The notes below the pieces were generated by a model that ran no database searches, was not told where the DNA came from, and saw only the letters and a list, made by a program, of their open reading frames with translations. 59,626 bases of DNA from Prevotella sp. (lineage in GTDB: Bacteria > Bacteroidota > Bacteroidia > Bacteroidales > Bacteroidaceae). This document shows positions 21,371 to 32,300 of this stretch, one piece after another; within the stretch, counting starts at the first letter, position 1; each line of letters opens with the position of its first letter. The position numbers were made by a program, and so were the translations under genes. The stretch covers positions 1 to 59,626 of the forward strand of contig JAFUST010000084.1 in NCBI GenBank assembly GCA_017467535.1, given 5' to 3'.

Positions 21371-23152
21371 ATGTATAAGGTAAGACAGTATTTATTTTTC
21401 TTAGTGGCCATCGTCTCCGCAACCACCTTCGCCGCATGCAGCAGCGAGGAGGAAGTGTCAGGTAGCGAGGAGCGTGGCGTGGTGAAAACGGAGTTCACCA
21501 TCTCCTTCCCGCAGCAGATGTCTGGCACGACGCGTATGTCGACGACAGTGGTGCAGGGACAAGCATCTCCAGTGTTCCGCGGCATCAGTTCCATCGAATT
21601 AAGACCATTTATGGAAGCAGCAAGCGCCGTGACTTCATCCACACAATTACCCAGTCCTATTCGTTTGACTGGCGGGACGTCATATGCTAAAAGTGGCGCA
21701 AGCGGAGAGGGTGATAATATTATTGCTGCTGCTAATGCACTTTATAGTGGGAGCAATTCTCATCTTTATAAGGATATCTCTATCAATATCGGTACGAGGT
21801 CGTTCATGTTTTATGGCGTAGCGACAGATCAATCGGTGGCCTCAGGAGTCAGACCTAATGCGGTAAACGGTGCTCTGACCAGAAATACGACAACGCCAAC
21901 GGGAACTTTGACTGATATCTCTTTCTCGCCCACACAAATCTACACATCGGAAACGGAAGGCACTCAAATTGCCACTTACCTGACAGACATAGCCAATGCG
22001 ACGGTAGGTGATAAGAAGATGACTGATATTTTCCCTAACTTCACAACCCTTACTGCCGGTTCTTGGACTAATGTGAAGGTTATTGCGCAGGCCATCTATA
22101 CATCTATCAAGGACAATCAGGATGCATTGTCTACAGAAATTAAGAATAAAATATTGGTAGCCGCAACGGACGATACTGAGGGGAACCTGACCTTTAATAA
22201 GACACCCTATAACGCATTTACTTATCCCCGCAACATAGGCCTGCCTGATGGGGCGGCCCATGTTAAATGGATTGATGCAGAAAACAAATTCACCATGATA
22301 ACAACGGATAATTTGGATGAGGACATAAGTACGCTGGATTCTTATGCTTATCCCGCCTCTCTTTATTATTGGGGACTTAGCGATATCAGGACGTCAGAGG
22401 CATCAGTTACATACGGCGATGACAACAACTGGTCACAAATCTTGGCCCTATACCCCACAGGTGCAGGTGTCGTTCAGCCGAATACACGCTCCATCGCCAT
22501 TATTAAGCCTGTTGAATATGCAGTAGGAAGGTTAGATGTGACGGTTAAGACGAAAAACGGAGCAAGCACATTGCAGGATAACGCTAATCATGATATTACG
22601 GTTGGAACGAATTTCCCTGTAACAGGCATACTGATTGGTAATCAAAGAGCAGTCGACTATAAGTTCGAGACAAAGACTGGAGAAACAAAGACTTATACAA
22701 TCTATGACGGGCAGATAGAGACAACGAATAGTCCGCGTCTTTATCCTGGTACCAATCCTGATTATATTACGCATACCTTAGTATTAGAGACTCCCACTGC
22801 GACAAGCGCGGAGGATGCCAATGCCAATGTGCCTATAGCCATAGAATTCGAGAACAATTCTGATAAGATTATAGTTGGCAAGGACAATTTGCTGATATAT
22901 CCAGGTACTAAGTTCTACATGATGGGTACATTGAAGCCTTTTAATAATAATGTAGTGAAGTACACCGGTACGGAGACGCTCATTAAGAAAGCCTTTGTGC
23001 AGGACTATGTTACTAAGGCAAACTTTGTAGTCGCAGATTTCAAGAAGGCATATAATGCTTTGCCTGACATGCGCAAACCCTCGTTGGAGATTGGCCTCTC
23101 TGTCGATTTGACCTGGAAGACAGGCATCACTCAAGAGATTGACATAGAATAA
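21371..23152 (+). CDS. Fimbrillin-like lipoprotein (Mfa1/FimA type), paralogue 1
   Basis: 593 residues. Signal peptide ending in the lipobox TTFAACSS (Cys about 23), then VVKTEFTISFP and SPVFRGISSIELRPF, the N-terminal pattern of type V pilins (lipid-anchored precursor, Arg-rich cleavage zone, F-RGI). The C-terminus KAFVQDYVTKANFVVADF ... LPDMRKPSLEIGLSVDLTW is shared with the next paralogue. By analogy with FimA/Mfa1 it would be sorted as a lipoprotein, cleaved and polymerised by strand exchange. From about 21640 to 23080 the DNA is clearly more AT-rich than its neighbours, suggesting allele exchange in the exposed part. Confidence 0.8.
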   Translation: MYKVRQYLFFLVAIVSATTFAACSSEEEVSGSEERGVVKTEFTISFPQQMSGTTRMSTTVVQGQASPVFRGISSIELRPFMEAASAVTSSTQLPSPIRLTGGTSYAKSGASGEGDNIIAAANALYSGSNSHLYKDISINIGTRSFMFYGVATDQSVASGVRPNAVNGALTRNTTTPTGTLTDISFSPTQIYTSETEGTQIATYLTDIANATVGDKKMTDIFPNFTTLTAGSWTNVKVIAQAIYTSIKDNQDALSTEIKNKILVAATDDTEGNLTFNKTPYNAFTYPRNIGLPDGAAHVKWIDAENKFTMITTDNLDEDISTLDSYAYPASLYYWGLSDIRTSEASVTYGDDNNWSQILALYPTGAGVVQPNTRSIAIIKPVEYAVGRLDVTVKTKNGASTLQDNANHDITVGTNFPVTGILIGNQRAVDYKFETKTGETKTYTIYDGQIETTNSPRLYPGTNPDYITHTLVLETPTATSAEDANANVPIAIEFENNSDKIIVGKDNLLIYPGTKFYMMGTLKPFNNNVVKYTGTETLIKKAFVQDYVTKANFVVADFKKAYNALPDMRKPSLEIGLSVDLTWKTGITQEIDIE

Positions 23153-23189
23153 CCCCCTCACACTTGTATAAACAAAAGAATAAATAGAT

Positions 23190-25403
23190 ATGAAGAAGAC
23201 CCTGCAAATGGCCCTGATGGGTGCGATAGCACTGACAGGAGCAGTGGGAATGACGGGCTGCTCGAGCGACGAAGAGACTGTCAACAATCCCAACTACAAC
23301 CCCGCTACCAACGAGGTGTTGGCCAAGTTCATGTTCAACGTGTCTACGGGCAATGGCGGCACCCGCCAGTCGGCTGGACCAACCCAGGCCACGGAGAGCG
23401 AACTCTTCCGCGGCATCGACAATGCCTTCATGTATTCCTTCAAGCAGACGGCTGACGGTCGCCATCTGGCTGCCGCCACCACGGCCGACAAGCACTACGA
23501 CCTGGCGCAGGTGCTGGCACCCTATTCCGTGTCCAGCGAGAACTCGCGCCGCATCATCGAGACCTCACTCCCACTCAACACCAACACGCTGCTGTTCTAT
23601 GGCCGCGCCGTGGAGGGCAACGCCACTGGCTACGCCTATCCGGCCTACGACGTGTTCGGACATCTGGACGACTTCACGTTGCCTGTTGACAACGATGTGA
23701 ACGGGGTGACGATCACTCTGGGACAGAGGGTGACGGGTGACAATCTGACCAAGTACCGTCAGATAGAGAATCTGCTCTCAGCCATCCTGACTGCCCTGAT
23801 GAACACCAATATGGCAGGCGACAACCACGTAGCCATCTCGGCCAGCGGCAAACCTCTGGACGAGGACGACATGGCCCCTTACGGCTTCGATGTGTCTACG
23901 GCCGACTATCCTGCCGACCTGTCGTGGGCCTCTTATGCCAATGCCGACGGCAAGAGCCCGGTGGAGCCCACCATCGACCTCTATCCCCTGGAGAAGAAAC
24001 TGGCCGACATCTATCGTGAGATGACCACCATCAAGAACAACCTCGGCGAGGTGCATGCCGGATCGGGCTATGCCCTTCGCCTGACGGTTCACGACCTGTG
24101 GACGAGCATCAACGAGGTGCGCTGCGCCACACCGCTCAACAAGTCTGAGGCCGTTGCCAAGTATCTGGCCCACCGCATCACGGTGCGTCTGAAGAAATAC
24201 TTCGGCGTGACCTATCTGCCCAGCGACGGTGGAGCCGTGGAGGGCGTCACCTTCCGCGACCCGCTGGCCATCATCGCCGAGTTGGCCACCGACGAGTGGC
24301 CTGCCACTGCCGATGCCAAGCCCTCGGACTTCAGCACCATCACCAATGCTGACAGACTGAACGACTTCCCCGGCTTTTTCGACATGCCCTTCGGTGCTGC
24401 CCACCTGTCTTTCGACACCAGCAAGAAGCAGTTCGCCTATGTCAAGAACTTCAATACCAGCGCTATGGCGGGAGAGGCTGTCACCATCGAGAGTTACTGC
24501 TATCCGTCGGAGTTGCTCTACTTCGGCAACAGCCCCGTGCGTGTCAGCAACGACGACAAGAAGACCGACGGCTATCCCAAGACCGTCGCCGATTGGGACA
24601 ACGACTTGAAGTGGACCTCTGACTGGACGAAGAACAGCCACGTCACCTCGTCCACTCAGGGCGTGGCCATGCAGAACGACATCAACTATGGTACTGCCCT
24701 GCTGCGCACCACCGTGCACTATGGTGCCGACGTGCTGAAGGACAACAACCACAACATCCAGAAGGGCAAGGTTCCCACGCTCGCTGATTCTGACGAGCCG
24801 GACAAGCAGATCACCGTAGACGGCACCACCTTCCAGTTGACTGGCGTCATCGTCGGCGGCATGGCCAAGACGGTGGGCTGGAACTATCTGGCCAAGGCCG
24901 GTGAGACGTACAGCACCTGGGTCTACGACCACGCCATCGCCAGTGCAGCCATTCCTGCCTCGGGCTCGTCGGCTCCCAACTACACGCTGCTCTTCGACAA
25001 CTACCGCGATCTGGAGCATCAGGACAAGGTCTATGTGGCCCTTGAGTTTATCAACAAGTCGGGCGAGGACTTCTTCGGCGAGCACGGCATGATCCGCAAG
25101 GACAGCCACTTCTACCTGATCGGTGAACTCGATCCCGAGAAGAGCGGTCTGAACGCCATCACGTGGCCCACCCACCATCCGCTGCCTCCCTACAATGCCG
25201 ACGGCACGAGCATCAAGACGCCGCGTGTCTTCATGCAGGACTATATGACATCGGCCGACTTTGTCATCGGTGCCAACTCGCTGAAGCATGCCTACCTCAC
25301 CGTGCCCGACCTGCGCTACAGTTCGCTGACGCTGGGCCTGTCGGTAGATCTCAAGTGGTCTACGGGTCTCAACTTCGGCGATGTCATCCTGGGTGGTAAC
25401 TAA
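23190..25403 (+). CDS. Fimbrillin-like lipoprotein (Mfa1/FimA type), paralogue 2
   Basis: 737 residues. Lipobox GMTGCSSDEE (Cys about 24), VLAKFMFNVSTGNGGTRQS, then ESELFRGIDNAFMYSF, the same N-terminal plan as paralogue 1. The C-terminus RVFMQDYMTSADFVIG ... VPDLRYSSLTLGLSVDLKW aligns with paralogue 1, marking a shared end domain. It is longer, with extra sequence in the middle, and GC-rich. Several paralogues in one operon usually mean a major subunit plus accessory or tip subunits; which is which cannot be told from sequence alone. Confidence 0.8.
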   Translation: MKKTLQMALMGAIALTGAVGMTGCSSDEETVNNPNYNPATNEVLAKFMFNVSTGNGGTRQSAGPTQATESELFRGIDNAFMYSFKQTADGRHLAAATTADKHYDLAQVLAPYSVSSENSRRIIETSLPLNTNTLLFYGRAVEGNATGYAYPAYDVFGHLDDFTLPVDNDVNGVTITLGQRVTGDNLTKYRQIENLLSAILTALMNTNMAGDNHVAISASGKPLDEDDMAPYGFDVSTADYPADLSWASYANADGKSPVEPTIDLYPLEKKLADIYREMTTIKNNLGEVHAGSGYALRLTVHDLWTSINEVRCATPLNKSEAVAKYLAHRITVRLKKYFGVTYLPSDGGAVEGVTFRDPLAIIAELATDEWPATADAKPSDFSTITNADRLNDFPGFFDMPFGAAHLSFDTSKKQFAYVKNFNTSAMAGEAVTIESYCYPSELLYFGNSPVRVSNDDKKTDGYPKTVADWDNDLKWTSDWTKNSHVTSSTQGVAMQNDINYGTALLRTTVHYGADVLKDNNHNIQKGKVPTLADSDEPDKQITVDGTTFQLTGVIVGGMAKTVGWNYLAKAGETYSTWVYDHAIASAAIPASGSSAPNYTLLFDNYRDLEHQDKVYVALEFINKSGEDFFGEHGMIRKDSHFYLIGELDPEKSGLNAITWPTHHPLPPYNADGTSIKTPRVFMQDYMTSADFVIGANSLKHAYLTVPDLRYSSLTLGLSVDLKWSTGLNFGDVILGGN

Positions 25404-25429
25404 ACCCGCTCTACAGCAACGACAGATCT

Positions 25430-26488
25430 ATGCCAGCACGCAAGAAACATATCATCCTTGGCCAATGGCTTGTGGCAGCACTCATCATGGTGCTGCCCAC
25501 AGGCTGTTCCATCATCGACGATGACTTGAGCGATTGCGGCTTCGACGTAGACTACGAGTTGAGGCTGTCCACCAACATCCAGACGAAGTTGCAGTTGCAA
25601 CTGCAGACCGACATCACCCTGCAGTCCAACCTGATGCTCACCAATGCGCTCCACGGCCATCTGGGCACCATCTTCCGCGACCACGCCGACGATGTGGACC
25701 TCTCGTTCTACGACGTGCAGGGCGACTCGCTCCGCCTGGAGCACAACCAGCACGACATGAACGGCAAGGAGCAGCACTACACGCTCAACATTCCCCGCCG
25801 CCACTACATGCACCTGGCCACGGCCAACGTGAAGCGGGAGCGGGGCGTCGAGGCTTTCACCACGGGCAGTTGCCACACGGCACGTCTGGCCCAGTCGACA
25901 CTCGACACCATCCCCTCTCACACCACGGGTCTCTTCACGGCCCGCTACGACATGGACATCAAGGACAGCGTCAACCAGACCTTCAACGTGCAACTCTACA
26001 TGGCCAATGCCGCCACCGTGCTGGTGGTCGACACACTGGGCAGCGGCGTGCGCGACTTGCAGGTCTATGCCACTGGCTTTGCCACTGGCTTCCAGGTGGC
26101 CGACAGCACCTATATCTTCAGCGACGGCCCGTCGCCCATCGTGCAGGCCAACCCTGTAGAGGTGGGTGACCATCAGAACGCCTGTTTCTGCTCGGTCAAC
26201 TTCCCGTCGCGCGACAGGGTGGTCATACCGGTTGGAGCGTCCCGGCGCTTTGCTGCCGATGATGATGCGGCCAACGGCCTTTGGCAGTATCACCTCTACA
26301 TCACCACGGCTTCGGGCAGCGTGACGCGCAGTGTGCTCACCTCTTACCGGCCGCTGCTTGCAGAGCAGGTGCTGATTGTCCACGTCAAGTTGGAGCCTAA
26401 TGGCACGCCCGATACCACTGACCCCACGATAGGTGTCAGCGTAACCTTGGACTGGAACCAGGGCGGCCAGTATAATCCGGAATTCTAA
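25430..26488 (+). CDS. FimB/Mfa2-family fimbrial anchor lipoprotein
   Basis: 352 residues. The signal peptide ends at MVLPTGCSIIDDDLSDCG, where the Cys-x(2)-I-x-DDLS-x-C pattern is the mark of the FimB/Mfa2 family. Later parts (YELRLSTNI, DDVDLSFYDVQGD, YTLNIPRRHYMHLATANV, GLFTARYDMDI) fit two transthyretin-like beta domains. In Porphyromonas, Mfa2 anchors the Mfa1 pilus in the outer membrane and limits its length; the same role is inferred here. It lies 26 nt after paralogue 2. Confidence 0.82.
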   Translation: MPARKKHIILGQWLVAALIMVLPTGCSIIDDDLSDCGFDVDYELRLSTNIQTKLQLQLQTDITLQSNLMLTNALHGHLGTIFRDHADDVDLSFYDVQGDSLRLEHNQHDMNGKEQHYTLNIPRRHYMHLATANVKRERGVEAFTTGSCHTARLAQSTLDTIPSHTTGLFTARYDMDIKDSVNQTFNVQLYMANAATVLVVDTLGSGVRDLQVYATGFATGFQVADSTYIFSDGPSPIVQANPVEVGDHQNACFCSVNFPSRDRVVIPVGASRRFAADDDAANGLWQYHLYITTASGSVTRSVLTSYRPLLAEQVLIVHVKLEPNGTPDTTDPTIGVSVTLDWNQGGQYNPEF

Positions 26489-26522
26489 TGACACAAGAAG
26501 ATAGAGAGTAGAAGAAAGAGAG

Positions 26523-28178
26523 TTGAACGATAAGAGGAACATATATAATAGAATAGGTACGCGCGTGTCAGTTCTGTTGCTGGCGTTGCTGGTGGTGTCT
26601 TGTTCGGATACGGACGAGGCTCTTTTGCCTGTTTCGTCTTCTACTGTTCCTGTCGACCTGTTGCTGCAGGTGTCTTCCGCTCACGACGGATCCTCCACCC
26701 GCTCGTCGAAAGTATTGACGCAGAATGATGGTGGTTATCGAGGCATCAGCCGCATCAAGATGATACCCTTCGCGTCAGACCAGACGCCGCTGGCGTCGTT
26801 CGACTACGACATTGACAATGCAAGTTCTTATACAGCCACCAATAGCCGGCATTACTTGTCGCAGAATCAGAACCTGCAGTTAGGCACGGCTTCGTTCCTG
26901 TGTTACGGTTGGCCCCAATCATCTGCTGTTAATATGCAGTTGACGTCCGACATCGATGAAGATAATCCGCTCAACAGCACTTTCAGTCCAACGGCTATCG
27001 TAGATAATGCTTCAGCCAGCAAGGCAACGATACTCAGTTACCTGAATGCTATAGCAACAGCAGGAGGGTGGAATAACGCTACTGGAGAATTAGGAACAAT
27101 GTTTGACGAGTTCGTTAACAAGGAGGGGGCTATTTATAATCCTTTTGCCGGTTCCAGTAAGAATATCACTAAGTTGGTTCTTGAGTTAAAGGATAAGTTC
27201 AACAATAGTGTAGCGGACGGTGATGTTAAAACTGCCGTCCTATCGAAAATCGATGAAGGCTTGTCTGTGACTTACCCAGTTAATCTGCCTGACGGTTCTG
27301 CTGTTATCCAGTGGAATAATAGCACAAACAAATTCGAATATGCGTCCGTTTCTAACACGTATGCCTATCCCCTCGACCTGTGTTATTTTACCAACAGCGG
27401 TATCAAGACCTCTGACTTGAGTCAGCAGTCGTCCTATGCCGACAATAAAACCTGGGATGCTATACTGGGTGATTACTCGACAGGCGACGTGGTGTCTACC
27501 AGCACCCGCTCGGTGGCTATTACGGAGCCGCTGCGATATGGCGTAGGCTGCCTGAAAGTAACCATCAAGGCTGATCTAAATGGATTTAGTGGTCTAAGAG
27601 ATAATAGAAACGACCCCAATTATCTGTTTCCCCTGACGAATAGTAGTAATGATAATAAGCCATCCTTCCCCCTGACGGCTATCATGATAGGCGGGCAGAA
27701 TGTTCAGGGCTACGACCTGACGCCGCAGAATCCTCATGAGGTGGAGGGCGAGCCCGAATTTGTCATCTACGATCCGAACATCAAAGATGACGGGGTCTCA
27801 TTAAGTGCAGAAGTCTCTGCTCCAGTCTATTCGCTGGCCTTCCAGACCAAAGGCGACAAAGCCGTCAAGTTGGTGCTGGAGTTTGAGAACAAGAGTGGCC
27901 AGTCGTTCGAGAGCAAGAGCGGCATCATCTATCCAGATACAAAGTTCTATATGGTGGCCTCCATAGTCCCTCAGATAGGCACCGAAGACTATTATCAGCG
28001 CGTGTTCACACGCCAATATATCACGACGGCCAACCTGACCATTGGCAGCCTGGCCAATGCCTACAATGCCCTGCCCAACCTGAATAGCGACAAGATTCGC
28101 CTCTTCACCGTGGTAGCGGCAGGCGTCAAGGAATGGCAGGAAGGATGGGAAGACACCCATGAGGCCTACAACTGGTGA
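26523..28178 (+). CDS. Fimbrillin-like lipoprotein, paralogue 3
   Basis: 551 residues. No ATG lies near the start; the TTG at 26523 (purine-rich RBS AGAAAGAGAG) is the best choice, a GTG at 26565 the alternative. Lipobox LLVVSCSDTDE, then YRGISRIKMIPF, as in paralogues 1 and 2, and IYPDTKFYMVASIVP and RVFTRQYITTANLTIGSL near the end. The final 25 residues (to HEAYNW) replace the SVDLKW ending of the others. A probable minor or tip subunit. It overlaps the start codon of the next gene (GTGA). GC content is lower than that of the Mfa2 gene. Confidence 0.78.
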   Translation: MNDKRNIYNRIGTRVSVLLLALLVVSCSDTDEALLPVSSSTVPVDLLLQVSSAHDGSSTRSSKVLTQNDGGYRGISRIKMIPFASDQTPLASFDYDIDNASSYTATNSRHYLSQNQNLQLGTASFLCYGWPQSSAVNMQLTSDIDEDNPLNSTFSPTAIVDNASASKATILSYLNAIATAGGWNNATGELGTMFDEFVNKEGAIYNPFAGSSKNITKLVLELKDKFNNSVADGDVKTAVLSKIDEGLSVTYPVNLPDGSAVIQWNNSTNKFEYASVSNTYAYPLDLCYFTNSGIKTSDLSQQSSYADNKTWDAILGDYSTGDVVSTSTRSVAITEPLRYGVGCLKVTIKADLNGFSGLRDNRNDPNYLFPLTNSSNDNKPSFPLTAIMIGGQNVQGYDLTPQNPHEVEGEPEFVIYDPNIKDDGVSLSAEVSAPVYSLAFQTKGDKAVKLVLEFENKSGQSFESKSGIIYPDTKFYMVASIVPQIGTEDYYQRVFTRQYITTANLTIGSLANAYNALPNLNSDKIRLFTVVAAGVKEWQEGWEDTHEAYNW

Positions 28179-29335
28179 AAACAGAAAGAAGAAGAGTGAA
28201 GACAGAAAAGACCATCATACGCATAGCAGGCCTGTTCCTGGCACTGATGACGATCAGCACGATGCTGACCGCCTGCCAGGAAGATGCGCCGTCGGACGGC
28301 AGTCAGCACGAACTCGTCCTGATGCCCTACGCACAGCCTTATCAGGAGGCTGCAGCCAGTCTCAGCCGTGCGACAGAGTGGATGCCCACGGGCTATGCGG
28401 CCTACACCATACCTCAGGGCAGCAGCCTGATTAGCTTCATTGCCCCCCAGACAGGCACCACCGTGGCCGCCAGAATCTTTTCTGCCGGTCAGGAGGAAGG
28501 AGCCCTCTGGAAGACCAACATCACCGTCGACAACACTTCGGACCCTTACTATCTCTATGGCTTCATGCCCATCGGCAGCGAGACCTCCACGGATATTGCC
28601 ATCTCGCAGTTGGACGGGGCCGACAGTTACCAGACGGGCGCCAAACTCACCATCAGCAAGATGAAGGCGCTGACCACCCAGGACCCTTGCGTGATCGTAG
28701 GGGCCAAGGAGGGGACGCTCGAAGGAGTTGCGGACTTCCAGTTGGGGCAGTTTGCCTATCAGTTTAGCAGCGAGATCGGGCAGGACTATGTCTACCTGCT
28801 CTTCGACCACCTGTTTGGAGCACTGGAGTTCCAGATGCAGGTGGATGCGACCTACAACGAGTTGCGCCGCATCAGGCTGAAGTCCATGCAACTGACGGCC
28901 CTGACGGCCAAGACGGTGAAGGTGGAGGTCAATCTGCGGGCCACCAACGACGGCACTTCGCCCCTGTCGGGAGTGTCGCCCGTCACCTTTACCGTGACCG
29001 ACGGCGCCCAGAGCGATGCCGTCACCCTCTATCGCACGGCCAGCAGTGCCGAAGACCTGCTGCTGACCACCGACTACAGGACTGTAGGCACCTGCTATAT
29101 CCCCACCAACGTCAAGCGGTTTAAGTTGACTGCCGAATATGACGTCTACGACCGTTCTGGCACCCATCTGGTGCGCAGGGGCTGTCGGGCGGAAAACGTA
29201 TTCGACCTGGGCGTGACGGATGCCAATATGCAGCCGGGTGTCAAGCACAAGGTGAAGATGGCGGTCAACCCCACCTATCTCTATGTGCTCTCCGACCCGG
29301 ACCTGGATAACCCGACGATAACGATTGAACATTGA
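28175..29335 (+). CDS. Fimbrial (Mfa-like) lipoprotein
   Basis: 386 residues from the GTG at 28175, which overlaps the previous stop as GTGA; a second in-frame GTG at 28196 would give a neater signal peptide (IRIAGLFLALMTISTMLTAC, lipobox MLTAC). The body is beta-rich with PYYLYGFMPIG, FDHLFGALEFQMQVDATYNELRR and PGVKHKVKMAVNPTYLYVLSDPD, resembling Mfa_like_1 fimbrillin-family proteins, in which the last segment is a donor-like strand. Probably an accessory or tip-adjacent subunit linking the pilus to the giant proteins downstream. Family placement is moderate. Confidence 0.7.
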   Translation: MKTERRRVKTEKTIIRIAGLFLALMTISTMLTACQEDAPSDGSQHELVLMPYAQPYQEAAASLSRATEWMPTGYAAYTIPQGSSLISFIAPQTGTTVAARIFSAGQEEGALWKTNITVDNTSDPYYLYGFMPIGSETSTDIAISQLDGADSYQTGAKLTISKMKALTTQDPCVIVGAKEGTLEGVADFQLGQFAYQFSSEIGQDYVYLLFDHLFGALEFQMQVDATYNELRRIRLKSMQLTALTAKTVKVEVNLRATNDGTSPLSGVSPVTFTVTDGAQSDAVTLYRTASSAEDLLLTTDYRTVGTCYIPTNVKRFKLTAEYDVYDRSGTHLVRRGCRAENVFDLGVTDANMQPGVKHKVKMAVNPTYLYVLSDPDLDNPTITIEH

Positions 29336-29345
29336 AGATTGAACA

Positions 29346-32300
29346 TTGAACATTGTGACATTGAAGATCAAGTTTACCATAATAAGCGCAATGATGCTCC
29401 TGGCTGCTCTGGCAGCACAGGCGCAGATCAAGATTGGCGGCAGCGTCTATGGCGGCGGCAATGAGGGTGATGTGGAGGGTGCTACCTCCGTCACCGTGAA
29501 TGCCGGCGACCTGAACAAGATCTATGGCGGTGCCCGTATGGCCAACGTGGGCGGCTCGGCCTTCGTCAATATCGATGGCAACCACATGTCGGACGACATC
29601 ATCATCAACTACGTCTATGGCGGCAACGACATTTCGGGCACCATCGGCTCGTCCCCTGCTGTTCCCACAGGCATAGAGAAGGCAACCGAGAATGGCATCG
29701 ACGAGAGTTACAATGCCTTCCTGCGCACCAGTAAAGAGCGAGATGAATCACACGGCATCTTCATCGGCCAACTCTTCGGCGGCGGCAATGGCGAATTCAC
29801 TTCGAATTACCCGGGTAAGTCGCTACCCGTACTGGGCAAGTCGTATCTGGAAATCATGGGCGGTACCATCGCCTACCTCTATGGCGGCGGCAACAATGCC
29901 ACGGTGACCGGTGCCACCGACATCTATATCGACAATGAGAGCAAGGTGACCACCAGCATCCCTGTTGGAAAAGATGTGGAGGAGAATCTGCTGCTGATGA
30001 ACGGTGCCGAGCGTCTGGTGGCCATGGGCATTCCGGCACTCAACACCTTGGTACTCAGAGACAAGTATCAGTTCTCGCGTGTCTTCGGCGGCAACAACAA
30101 GGCCGACATGGCCATCATGCCCACCTGGCACCTGAAGAACGGCAAGATAGACAATCTCTATTCCGGCGGTAATGAAGGCCGCATGATAGGCGAGTATGGC
30201 ATACTGCTCGACATCAAAGAGCCAGATTCAGACTTCGAGGTCAACAATGTGTATGGCGGCTGCCGTAAGGCTGACGTCTGCCCAGGCGGTGACAGTGAAC
30301 ATCCGCTCGACGTCACCAATACCGCATTGAACCAGCATCTGAACATCACCGCTGCCAGCGAGCAATACAAGTTCCCCGATGGCTTCTCGGCACGTGTCAT
30401 AGTCAGAGGTGGCCAGATCAACAATGTCTATGGTGGCAACGACATCTCGGGCAAGGTCTATGGTGGCAATGCCGTTGGCGTCTATGCCAGCATCGCCGGC
30501 GATATCTATGGCGGCGGTAACGGTTCGTACCCTTATACTGATAAATCTGACCTTCAGTCGTCGCTGGAATATGGTGATTACTATTACAATCCCGGGACGA
30601 GTTCTGTAGATGCACTCAACGCCTTCCGCCCCAATGCCGAGCAGGTGAGCATCTATGTGAAGGGAAAGTCAGAAACGGAAAAGACCATCATCGGAGGCTC
30701 CATCTACTGCGGCGGCAACAGTGCCACCATCAAGAAGACGAAGGAGAATCCCACGGTTGAAATGAAGTTCGGTTCCTACGTCATTGCCGACAAGGTGTTC
30801 CTGGGCAACAACGGTGCCAACATGGTGGCCGAAGATGTCCTCAAGCAGATTGCAGGCAATGTCACCGTCAATAGCACGGAGTATGACTTCAGTCAGATGG
30901 ATCTGACGGATGAGGATGTGTTCGCCAAGTATATGGAGGGCTGTGCCATGGATATCATTCCCAGAGTGGATACCATGGATTACGTGCCCTACAGCGTGAT
31001 GATCGGTTCCTTCTATTGTGGCGGCAATGTGGGCAGCATGACCTACGCGGGCACCAACACGATGAACTTCAGTGTTCCCGCTTATATATATAAAAAGGTG
31101 GTGGGCGGCTGCAACAATGCCATCGTAGAAGCCTCTGACTGGAATGCCCGCTATGTGGGTGGCATCCTGGGAACTGCTGCTGAACAGAACTGGAGCACTG
31201 GAGTCGGCAACATTCCCAATCGCCTCGTCCTGAACTTTGGCGATCTCAGCAACACTGACCGGGCGACCAACACCGTGCAGTTCCTGCCCATGCGTTGGAA
31301 AAACGAAGCCGACAAGTCGCAGGGATTGGAGTGGAACACCGTGGATGCTAATGGAGAGGATATACCTGCTAACACTACGCTTGTTAAAGACGAAGGCAAG
31401 GAATACGAAACCAGTAAGACTGACGACCTGACGCGCCGCTTGAAGGATGGCCACATCTACGGCGGCTGCTTCGACAGCGGCGTGGTGAACGGCAATGTGG
31501 TCATCAACCTGAATGCCACGACGGTGAACCGCGATTTGCTTTTCGACGAAGTGGAAGAAGATGCACTTGGCGAAGCCAGTCTCTATGGCGATGACGTGCT
31601 GAACCAGCGGGAACAGTATCACATCAAAGAACGCCGGACGGGTGTCATCCTTGGCCGTCAGGGTATGGACGTGCTGGGCGATGCGCTCAACGTCTTTGGC
31701 GGTGGTAAGGGTAAGGGCACCGAGATATGGGGCAGCACCACCATCAACCTCAATGCCGGCTACACCTTCCAGGTGTTCGGCGGCAGCGAGGAGGGCGTCA
31801 TCGGACGCTCGGTGTCGACGACCTCCGACGACTCTGATAACTCTGATTACTCCGATTACTCCGATTACTCCGACGCCACATATAACTACAACAACAAATC
31901 CTACAAGTACGACCCGAGATACAGTTGCACCATCAACCTCCGTGGTGAGAGTAATGGCGTGTCGAAGCAGGCTGACCACAGCGAGTCGATGGCCGAGGCA
32001 GAGTTCATCTATGGTGGCGGCTTCTTTGGCCCCATCTGTGGCAATACGGTCATCAATCTGGGTAAGGGCCGCGTATTCAACACCTTCGCCGGTTCCTGTA
32101 TGGCCGACATCTTGGGACATACCGAGACCTACATCGGCCGGCAGGTGAAGGCTGACGGCACCTTCGAGGAAGGCTTCCCCTATATTCGCGACATCGTGTA
32201 TGGCGGCAATGACCTGGGTGGTCAGATCCTGGGTGAGGCAGACTTCACCGGTCGTGTCCGTACGACTGCCAACGGCGGCTATGATGCCATTGGCAAGGTG

